This document shows positions 38,512 to 46,584 of a stretch of DNA of 64,000 nt, piece by piece. A model generated the notes under the pieces. It was not told the DNA's origin. It ran no database searches and saw only the letters and a program-made list of their open reading frames with translations. The stretch comes from an uncultured Butyrivibrio sp. (lineage in GTDB: Bacteria; Bacillota; Clostridia; Lachnospirales; Lachnospiraceae). The position numbers and the translations under genes were made by a program. Location of the stretch: assembly GCA_947167765.1 (NCBI GenBank), contig CAMVJI010000001.1, positions 52,795 to 116,794 on the forward strand, written 5' to 3'. Every line of letters starts with the position of its first letter. The stretch's first letter is position 1.

Positions 38512-39999
38512 ATGAAAAAAAACAGCTTGATCCTATGGTGCATTTTTTGTGCGTCTTTGATACTACTTTTTACTACAAGGTCATCGCCGTTATTTGCCTG
38601 TAACAACTGGGACGATGCCAACAGCTATTTTACTATGGGCAAAGGCCTGATGAATGGGCTTGTGATATATAGGGATCTTTACGATCAGAAGGGACCGTTC
38701 CTGTACCTTCTTTATGGGATGGCATATCTTATATCAAACAGGTCATTCGTGGGGGTATTTCTCTTTGAAATTCTGTCGGCTTCTGGCTTTTTATACTTTG
38801 CTGGAAAGCTGATCGAAAGAAAAACCAGCAGGAGGTGGGCTTATATCCTGATTCCTGTACTGGGTGCGTCAGTGTATTCCTCCTGGAGTTTTTACTGGGG
38901 AGGAGCGGCCGAGGAATTCTGCCTGCCACTATTGGCAATTGCTATGTATTACCTTGATGAGCTCTTAGGTGAAGGCGCCTTTGATTCAGATGAAAAGTGC
39001 AGAAAAATCTTTTTAGTATCAGGTATATGTGCAGGTGTTGCTGCTCAGGTCAAGTATACCTTGTTGGGATTTTTTTTCGCTTGGTTTGTGATAGCCGTTA
39101 TATGGCTGTGGAATAAAAGAGGAATTGGGTTTTCTGCGAAGATGGCAGTTAGGTTTATTATATTTGCCCTGGCTCCATCTGTGCCATGGATGATATATTT
39201 CCTCGCTACTGGCAGCCTGGATGACTGGTTTAGATGCTACATCTACAACAATATCTTTTTCTACAGTCAGGCTTCCAGTGAAAGCTACAGCCTTGTAACA
39301 AAGCTTTATGAGATCAGTAAAACCCTGTACTGGCTTATTCGTGACAGCTTTTCTTATTTTGTATGGATCATCGTAGGATTTGTATTTGCGTTTGTAATGG
39401 AGAAGGGGATTGTGAAAAAGATCTTTTTGCCATTCATGTTTGCTTGTACTTATTTTGTGATCTTCATAGGAGGAAACAAGCTTCCATACTATTCTATTCC
39501 GCTGATGGTCTTTGCAATCTGTGGAGTGGCATATTTTGGGAAGGCCATTGAGTATGTGGCTAAAAAGCATGATCTGAGTATTCCGGTAGTAGCAAGCGCT
39601 GCAGCAACAATTGTTGTTTTCACAGTAAGCACCGTGTTTGCAGCCCAGAATACCATGAATGCAGAGTACAGAAAATATTCCAAAGATGATGTGTGGCTTT
39701 TTGAGGCAGCAAAAGAGATCCCGGAGAATTCAACGCTTCTTGAACTGAATGCAATAGATGCCGGATTGTACACAGTGACAGGGATAGTACCTACCTGTGA
39801 ATATTTTCAGACCAACGGAATAGGCTTGGAAGTGATGTTTAATGAACAGAAAAGGTATCTGAAAGAGGGAATAACTGATTACGTGCTTGCTGCAGATTAT
39901 GAGCCTGAATTTATAAATCTCTGTTATCAGCTGGTTAATGTTTATGAGTATAACGAACCTGATCATGAAGAAACGTATTATTTATATAAACGGAAATGA
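38512..39999 (+). CDS. Polytopic membrane glycosyltransferase (GT39/PMT-like)
   Basis: NWDDANSYFTMGKGLMNGLVIYRDLYDQKGPFLYLLYG, multiple TM segments. Confidence 0.75.
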   Translation: MKKNSLILWCIFCASLILLFTTRSSPLFACNNWDDANSYFTMGKGLMNGLVIYRDLYDQKGPFLYLLYGMAYLISNRSFVGVFLFEILSASGFLYFAGKLIERKTSRRWAYILIPVLGASVYSSWSFYWGGAAEEFCLPLLAIAMYYLDELLGEGAFDSDEKCRKIFLVSGICAGVAAQVKYTLLGFFFAWFVIAVIWLWNKRGIGFSAKMAVRFIIFALAPSVPWMIYFLATGSLDDWFRCYIYNNIFFYSQASSESYSLVTKLYEISKTLYWLIRDSFSYFVWIIVGFVFAFVMEKGIVKKIFLPFMFACTYFVIFIGGNKLPYYSIPLMVFAICGVAYFGKAIEYVAKKHDLSIPVVASAAATIVVFTVSTVFAAQNTMNAEYRKYSKDDVWLFEAAKEIPENSTLLELNAIDAGLYTVTGIVPTCEYFQTNGIGLEVMFNEQKRYLKEGITDYVLAADYEPEFINLCYQLVNVYEYNEPDHEETYYLYKRK

Positions 40000-40044
40000 C
40001 ATCTATATTTCTTTTGCCTGATGTGCCACTTGCAGCTTAATTAT

Positions 40045-40086
40045 GGTATACTGTAAACGTCCGAGAAACCGTTTTCGGGCGTTTAC
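40045..40086 (+). promoter_or_regulatory. Extended -10 promoter with adjoining inverted repeat upstream of the phosphoglucomutase gene
   Basis: TGGTATACT then GTAAACGTCCGA...TCGGGCGTTTAC overlapping the expected start site. Confidence 0.5.
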
Positions 40087-40109
40087 TGCGTTTAATAGGA
40101 GGAAAGAGC

Positions 40110-41849
40110 ATGAGTGAAGCAACAAAGCAGTTTGAGTATTGGTTAAACGACGACTATTTTGATCAGGAGACGAAGAACGAGCTTCTTGCCATCAGGAACA
40201 ATGAGGCAGAGGTTGAGGATCGTTTCTATAGAGAGCTTGAGTTCGGTACTGGCGGACTTCGCGGCGTTATCGGTGCAGGTACCAACAGGATGAACAAGTA
40301 CACTGTTCGTAAGGCTACACAGGGCCTTGCCAACTACATTAAGAAAAATGGCGGACCAAACGCAGCCAAGATGGGCGTTGCCATTTCCTATGACTGCAGA
40401 AAGTTTTCACCGGAGTTTGCAGATGAGACAGCTCTTTGCCTTGCAGCAAATGGCATCAAGGCTTATGTTTCAGACATCCTTCGCCCTACACCAGAGCTTT
40501 CTTTTGCCCTCAGGGAATTTGGATGTATCGCAGGCGTTATGGTAACTGCTTCTCACAACCCTCCAGAATATAACGGCTACAAGGTTTACTGGCAGGACGG
40601 TGCCCAGGTAACACCACCTCACGACACCGGCATCATCAGCGAAGTTGTGGCAATAACTGATTATCACGAAGTTAAGACCATGTCAAAAGAGGACGCCATC
40701 GCTCAGGGGCTCTATGTGAGCTTCGGTCAGGAGATCGACGACAAGTATATGGTTGAGCTTAAAAAGCAGATCATCCACAAGGATGTTATCGATGAGATGG
40801 CTGAGAAGTTCACCATCGTTTATACACCTTTCCACGGAACAGGTAATCTCCCTGTTAGGCGTGTACTTAAGGAGCTTGGCTTCAAGAACGTGTTCGTTGT
40901 TCCTGAGCAGGAAGAGCCAGATCCAGAGTTCACAACTCTTGATTATCCTAACCCTGAGGATCCTAAGGCCTTTGAGCTTGCTCTCAAGCTGGCAAAAGAA
41001 AAGGATGCAGACATCGTACTTGCAACCGACCCTGATGCAGACAGACTTGGAATCTATGCAAAAGACCTTAAGACAGGCGAATATGTACCATTTACAGGTA
41101 ACATGTCCGGAATGCTGATCGGTGAATATATCTTAAGAGAGCGCAAGGCTACAGGCACAATGCCAGAGAGACCTGCTTTCGTTACAACTATCGTTACAAC
41201 AAATATGGCTAAGGCTATTGCTGATGCTTATAACCTTCACTATATCGAGGTTCTGACTGGATTTAAGTACATCGGAGAACAGATCAAGCTCTTCGAGGAG
41301 AATGGTCAGTCCTATAACTATGTATTTGGTCTTGAGGAGTCCTACGGATGTCTTGCAGGAACTCATGCAAGAGACAAGGATGCTGTTGTTGCAGTTATGA
41401 TGCTCTGCGAGCTTGCTGCTTTCTACAAGAAGCAGGGCAAGAGCGTTTGGGATGCAATGATCGACATCTACGAGAAGTACGGCTACTACAAGGAAGGTCA
41501 GTACTCCATCACCATGAAGGGCAAAGAGGGAGCTGAGCAGATCGCAGCTCTTATGGACAGACTTCGCAGCAACCCTCCTAAGGAAGTTGGCGCATGGAAG
41601 GTAGAGGAGTTCAGGGATTACAAGACAGGTAAGACCGTGAACATGGCTACAGGCGCTGAGGGAACAACAGGACTTCCTGTATCAAACGTTCTTTACTTCG
41701 CACTTGATAATGATGCTTGGTGCTGCGCAAGACCTTCAGGAACAGAGCCCAAGATCAAGTTCTACATGGGCGTTAAGGGAAAAGATCTTGCTGACGCAGC
41801 AAAATTACAGGATGAGCTTACAGCTGCGGTTAAGGCGATTGTAGGCTAA
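40110..41849 (+). CDS. pgm: Phospho-sugar mutase (phosphoglucomutase)
   Basis: TGGLRGVIGAGTNRMN, VMVTASHNPPEYNGYKVYW, ATDPDADRLGIY, RPSGTEPKIKFY. Confidence 0.96.
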   Translation: MSEATKQFEYWLNDDYFDQETKNELLAIRNNEAEVEDRFYRELEFGTGGLRGVIGAGTNRMNKYTVRKATQGLANYIKKNGGPNAAKMGVAISYDCRKFSPEFADETALCLAANGIKAYVSDILRPTPELSFALREFGCIAGVMVTASHNPPEYNGYKVYWQDGAQVTPPHDTGIISEVVAITDYHEVKTMSKEDAIAQGLYVSFGQEIDDKYMVELKKQIIHKDVIDEMAEKFTIVYTPFHGTGNLPVRRVLKELGFKNVFVVPEQEEPDPEFTTLDYPNPEDPKAFELALKLAKEKDADIVLATDPDADRLGIYAKDLKTGEYVPFTGNMSGMLIGEYILRERKATGTMPERPAFVTTIVTTNMAKAIADAYNLHYIEVLTGFKYIGEQIKLFEENGQSYNYVFGLEESYGCLAGTHARDKDAVVAVMMLCELAAFYKKQGKSVWDAMIDIYEKYGYYKEGQYSITMKGKEGAEQIAALMDRLRSNPPKEVGAWKVEEFRDYKTGKTVNMATGAEGTTGLPVSNVLYFALDNDAWCCARPSGTEPKIKFYMGVKGKDLADAAKLQDELTAAVKAIVG

Positions 41850-41910
41850 GAAAACCTGGCTCCGGTCAGCGGAGCGAGAGCAGAACATCCTTGTATAAGG
41901 CGGAAATTTT

Positions 41911-43512
41911 ATGAGCATAATGAATGCGGTTTCTAAAACAATTGCATACGCAAGGCGCAATGGTTATAGGGCCGCATTTTTTGCTGCCCTTGAGAGGGTG
42001 CAGATTTCTAGAAGGGATAAGTATACCTTCGTGCCACTTTCAGAGGCGGTTTTAAAGGAACAGAGACAGGAGTACAAGCTCCTTACAGAATCGGGGTGCC
42101 TGCTGCATTTCAGCATAGTGGTGCCTCTTTTTAATACCCCGGAAAAGTATCTGCGGGAGATGATAGAGTCGGTTATTGACCAGACCTATGGCAACTGGGA
42201 GCTGGTGCTATGCGATGCTTCGCCGGCGGATGGTGGTGCTGGTGATAAGGGTGCTGTTGGCGGTGTTGAGTCAGTCGGGGAGTCTGGTGGAGGCACAGGG
42301 GCTGCAGGAGTGTCTGCTGTGGGAAGGATCGTTTCTGAGTATACCAAGGCGGATCCCAGGATCAAGTATGTAAGACTTGAGAAAAATGGCGGTATTTCTG
42401 AAAACACCAACCCTGGTATTGAGAAGGCTACGGGGGATTACATAGGTCTTTTGGACCATGACGACGTGCTGACCCCGGATGCACTGTATGAAATGAGCCG
42501 CGTTATACGAAAGAGCATGCAGAGTAACAAGCTTGTGAAGTTTAAGGATTGCCCTCTAAGGCTCATCTATTCCGATGAAGATAAGTTTGATGATGTGAAG
42601 GGCAGGTACTATGAGTGCCACCAAAAACCTTCCTTCAACATGGACTATCTCTTTTCCAATAACTATATCTGTCACTTTACCGTGATGAGGGCAGATGTGA
42701 TAAAAAGGCTGAGGCTTCGCAGCGAATATGACGGTGCCCAGGACTATGACTTGTTTCTTCGGGCCTGCGCTGAGGCTTGTCTTACTATGCCCCTTGCTGG
42801 CAGCCAGATCGCCCACATCGACAAGGTGCTGTACCACTGGAGGTGCCATCAGGGCTCAACTGCAGCTAATCCCGCAAGTAAATCCTACGCCTACGAGGCT
42901 GGCCGCAGGGCCCTTCAGGACCTGGCTGACAGATATCATATTGCTGCTAAGGCAGTGCATTTGCAGCATGTTGGATTTTACAGGCTGGAGTATGAGGGAT
43001 TTGCAGCTGCAGGTGAAGATGACGGTGCAAACACTTCAGGAGAGAAAACTTCAGCGGATGCTGGAATAGAGGCACTTTTTAAATCTCGCCCTGACCTTGG
43101 CTGTGTTGGCGGTAAGATCCTCGATAAGAGAAATCGTATCTGTGGCGGAATGTATAAAAAGGACGGAAGTCTTGTATATGCTGGCCTTCCAGAGGGCTTC
43201 AGCGGCGGCCTCCAGCACAGAGCAGTACTGCAGCAGGATGCATATGCAGTGGATATCAGGTGCATCGCAGTGAGAAGCGACCTTGTGCAAATTTTTGAAG
43301 AAGTAACGGGCCTTAAGTACGCTGGTGGGAAAGGAGAGACTGGCACAGTAGCATCAAGCGCGAAACATGGTGGATCAGATGCTGTCAGCGATGAAGTCAT
43401 GAAGTTATCCCAGGAGGAAGTGGTCCGTCTGTCACTTAAGTTCGCAGCGGAAGTGCATAAGCGCGGCCTTCGCGTAATGTGGGATCCACAGATGGTGTCA
43501 CATAATATCTAA
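41911..43512 (+). CDS. GT2-family glycosyltransferase with low-complexity insertions
   Basis: FSIVVPLFNTPEKYLREMIESVIDQTYGNWELVLCDAS...GDYIGLLDHDDVLTPDALYEM. Confidence 0.88.
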   Translation: MSIMNAVSKTIAYARRNGYRAAFFAALERVQISRRDKYTFVPLSEAVLKEQRQEYKLLTESGCLLHFSIVVPLFNTPEKYLREMIESVIDQTYGNWELVLCDASPADGGAGDKGAVGGVESVGESGGGTGAAGVSAVGRIVSEYTKADPRIKYVRLEKNGGISENTNPGIEKATGDYIGLLDHDDVLTPDALYEMSRVIRKSMQSNKLVKFKDCPLRLIYSDEDKFDDVKGRYYECHQKPSFNMDYLFSNNYICHFTVMRADVIKRLRLRSEYDGAQDYDLFLRACAEACLTMPLAGSQIAHIDKVLYHWRCHQGSTAANPASKSYAYEAGRRALQDLADRYHIAAKAVHLQHVGFYRLEYEGFAAAGEDDGANTSGEKTSADAGIEALFKSRPDLGCVGGKILDKRNRICGGMYKKDGSLVYAGLPEGFSGGLQHRAVLQQDAYAVDIRCIAVRSDLVQIFEEVTGLKYAGGKGETGTVASSAKHGGSDAVSDEVMKLSQEEVVRLSLKFAAEVHKRGLRVMWDPQMVSHNI

Positions 43513-43788
43513 AATTGCATTTCTCTTTAAGCCATTTCCTATAATTTGAAGATATTTAGGATCTTTTATATGCCTTTAGCCAGACTTGCATATTTAATAA
43601 AGGCTTTGAGACATATAAACATGGCAATAATGACCAGATTTATATGTCTTTCTACAAAAAAAGGTCATAGAGAAATATGAGCTAGTGGGAAAAAGGCATA
43701 TAAAACAGTTAGTGAATGGTAGAATTATATGAAACATGATGTTTTCTATGAGTAATAAAAATCTGATAGAGGTATAGAGGGCGTTAAT

Positions 43789-44811
43789 ATGCCAAGAGTT
43801 ACAGTTGTAATACCCAACTACAACGGGAAAAAGTATATAGATGACTGCTTAAGGTCGCTTAAAAAGCAGACCTTCAGTGATTTTGATGTGATCGTGGTGG
43901 ATAATGCCTCCACGGACGGCAGTATGGAATTTGTGAGAGACAAGTGGTGTGCAGAAAACCCAGTTGCGACAGGAGATGTGGTTGGCAGCAAGAATGCAGC
44001 GCATTTCAAGGTTGAGCTCATCACCCTGCCTGAGAACACAGGCTTTGCCAATGCAGTGAACGTGGGTATTGAGGCAACCACCAGCGAGTATGTATTTCTT
44101 TTAAACAACGACGCCTTTTGCGATGAGGCAGCGATCGAGAGGCTTGTTCATGTAATGGACAAGAAAAAGAAACTGTTCTCAGCTCAGGCCAAGATGCTTC
44201 AAACCAAGGAGCCTCATAACATTGACGACTGCGGAGATCTGTACTGCGCTCTGGGATGGGCATTTACCCCAGGCAAGGATGCGAACAATAGGAAGTTTAA
44301 CCGCCGCGAATCCATAACCAGTGCCTGCGCAGGTGCTGCTATTTATAGAAGAGAGTATTTTGATGAGGTAGGTCTTTTTGACAAGGAGCACTTCTGCTAC
44401 CTTGAGGATGTGGACCTTGGCTACAGGGCCCGCCTTAAGGGCTATGCCAACGTGATGGAGCCAACGGCTATTGTTTATCACGCAGGCAGCGCCACCAGCG
44501 GTTCACGCTACAACGCATTCAAGGTCGAGCTCACCGCAGCTAACAACTTATTTCTAATATATAAGAACATGCCAGGCCTGCAGATCTTCATAAATCTGCC
44601 ACTGATCATCATCGGCATATTGATCAAGCATGCTTTTTATACTAAACATGGCCTTGGAAGAGCTCACTTAAAGGGCCTTCGCGCCGGCTTTAAGAAGATA
44701 GCACAGTTCCCGGACCACCGTGTAAAGTTCAGGGGTCGCGAAATCTTTTCCGCCCTTCGTTTGCAGATAGAGCTTTGGGTAAACTGCGCAAGACGAGCCT
44801 TTTCTGTATAA
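43789..44811 (+). CDS. GT2-family glycosyltransferase (rhamnosyltransferase-like)
   Basis: VTVVIPNYNGKKYIDDCLRSLKKQTFSDFDVIVVDNASTDGS, YLEDVDLGYRARLKGY. Confidence 0.94.
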   Translation: MPRVTVVIPNYNGKKYIDDCLRSLKKQTFSDFDVIVVDNASTDGSMEFVRDKWCAENPVATGDVVGSKNAAHFKVELITLPENTGFANAVNVGIEATTSEYVFLLNNDAFCDEAAIERLVHVMDKKKKLFSAQAKMLQTKEPHNIDDCGDLYCALGWAFTPGKDANNRKFNRRESITSACAGAAIYRREYFDEVGLFDKEHFCYLEDVDLGYRARLKGYANVMEPTAIVYHAGSATSGSRYNAFKVELTAANNLFLIYKNMPGLQIFINLPLIIIGILIKHAFYTKHGLGRAHLKGLRAGFKKIAQFPDHRVKFRGREIFSALRLQIELWVNCARRAFSV

Positions 44812-44869
44812 AACACTATATTTGCCCATAAAGAAAATATAGTATACAATATTTATGGTATTGGGACTA

Positions 44870-45058
44870 CCTGTCCGGTCCGACGGCTGGCGCAGCAAAT
44901 ATGCGCAAGCTTTTGTGGCTTTTAAACCACGAAGTCGAGACCAATGGATCAGGAGTGCCAATGCACGAGTGATCCATGCTCTGGGCTCGATGGAGTGCTT
45001 GGTTTAACAGCTACAAAAATTGCGCATATTTGCTGCGCCAGCCGTCGGACCGGACAGG
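44870..45058 (+). ncRNA. Element B: candidate structured RNA, second copy
   Basis: Perfect 39-bp arms CCTGTCCGGTCCGACGGCTGGCGCAGCAAATATGCGCAA and its reverse complement; core shared with element A. Confidence 0.78.
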
Positions 45059-45082
45059 CTTTCAACATATAAGGGTAACATT

Positions 45083-46489
45083 GTGATAAAGGATAATCAG
45101 GTACATTTGAATAGGGCACACGTCATAGTGGACGGGCTACTTGTAGCTGGTTCTTATGCGTTGTCTTATTATCTTAAATTTGAATCCATATTTGCTGATA
45201 AAGTGCCAGTTGGACGTCTTTCTATGGAGGTCTATTTTTCGGCACTTTATTTTTTGGTGCCTGCATATCTTTTTCTGTACTACATGGTCCAGCTCTACAC
45301 CTCAAGAAGAGCATTGCGCCTGTGGAATGAATTTGTAGACATAGTCCAGGCCAATGTCATGGGTGTAATTGGGTTCCTGGTTGTTTTGTATTTGATACAC
45401 CAGTCCAACTTTTCCCGAAAGATGATATTCATCTTTTTCATAACGAATATTACCCTGACCACCATTGCCCACTGGCTGCTTCGCAAGTTCCTGCGCTTTA
45501 TCAGGAAAAAGGGCTACAACATCAAGCATATTTTGCTGGTGGGATATTCAAGGGCTGCAGAGGCTTATATTTCAAGGATTCTTGAAAACCCTCAGTGGGG
45601 ATATGAGATTGCAGGCGTATTGGACGACTTTGTTCCGATTGATACCAAGTATCACGGCATCAAGGTTATTGGCAAGATCGACGAGCTCAATAACTACCTT
45701 GAAAATAATAACTACGACGAGATTACCATCACTCTTCCGCTGGATGATTACGACAGGTTGGAGGTGCTGGTTGCAGAGTGCGAAAAGTCCGGCGTCCACA
45801 CCAAGTTCATTCCGGACTACTCATCTCTTTTCCCAAGTAATCCATACACAGAGGACGTTCAGGGTATTCCCGTCATTAACATCAGATACGTGCCCCTTAC
45901 CAATTCAATGAACAAGCTGGCTAAGAGGATCGTGGATATAGTGGGATCTCTTTTCGCCATCATCCTGTTCTCGCCTATCATGCTGATTGCGGCCATTGCC
46001 ATCAAGGCCACCAGCGAGGGACCTATCATCTACAAACAGGAGCGCATCGGCCTGAACGGCGTTCCTTTCAATATGTACAAGTTCAGGACCATGAAGATCC
46101 AGAGCGAGGCTGAGGAAAAGAAAGGCTGGACCACCAAGGGGGATCCAAGAGTTACAAAGATTGGCGGCTTTCTTCGTAAGACCAGCATCGATGAGATGCC
46201 TCAGTTCTTCAATATTTTCATTGGCCAGATGAGCCTTGTGGGACCACGTCCTGAGAGGCCTCAGTTTGTTGAGAAGTTTAAAGAGCAGATTCCAAGGTAT
46301 ATGGTCAAGCACCAGGTTCGTCCTGGGCTTACCGGATGGGCGCAGATCAATGGATATCGTGGGGATACATCCATCAGAAAGCGCATAGATTATGATATTT
46401 ACTACATTGAGAACTGGAGCATGGTCTTTGACTTTAAGATAATGCTTGGAACTATCAGGCATGGCTTCATTAATAAGAATGCATATTGA
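45083..46489 (+). CDS. Undecaprenyl-phosphate sugar phosphotransferase (WcaJ/CpsE-like)
   Basis: RIVDIVGSLFAIILFSPIMLIAAIAIK, YKQERIGLNGVPFNMYKFRTM, LVGPRPERPQFVEKF, RPGLTGWAQINGYRG; GTG start preferred over the TTG inside the hairpin. Confidence 0.93.
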   Translation: MIKDNQVHLNRAHVIVDGLLVAGSYALSYYLKFESIFADKVPVGRLSMEVYFSALYFLVPAYLFLYYMVQLYTSRRALRLWNEFVDIVQANVMGVIGFLVVLYLIHQSNFSRKMIFIFFITNITLTTIAHWLLRKFLRFIRKKGYNIKHILLVGYSRAAEAYISRILENPQWGYEIAGVLDDFVPIDTKYHGIKVIGKIDELNNYLENNNYDEITITLPLDDYDRLEVLVAECEKSGVHTKFIPDYSSLFPSNPYTEDVQGIPVINIRYVPLTNSMNKLAKRIVDIVGSLFAIILFSPIMLIAAIAIKATSEGPIIYKQERIGLNGVPFNMYKFRTMKIQSEAEEKKGWTTKGDPRVTKIGGFLRKTSIDEMPQFFNIFIGQMSLVGPRPERPQFVEKFKEQIPRYMVKHQVRPGLTGWAQINGYRGDTSIRKRIDYDIYYIENWSMVFDFKIMLGTIRHGFINKNAY

Positions 46490-46584
46490 ATAATGCACAA
46501 ATTTGTGGCAATATATATTGGTGCAATTTTTACATTTGTGTAAATTTAAGTTAAGTTTGTTGGGAGTAAGAGGAGAAATTTACC

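Noticed and set aside
45020-45082. N-terminal extension of the sugar-phosphate transferase (MRIFAAPAVGPDRLSTYKGNI)
   Set aside because: Comes from a TTG inside the 3' arm of element B; the GTG at 45083 after AAGGG is a better start
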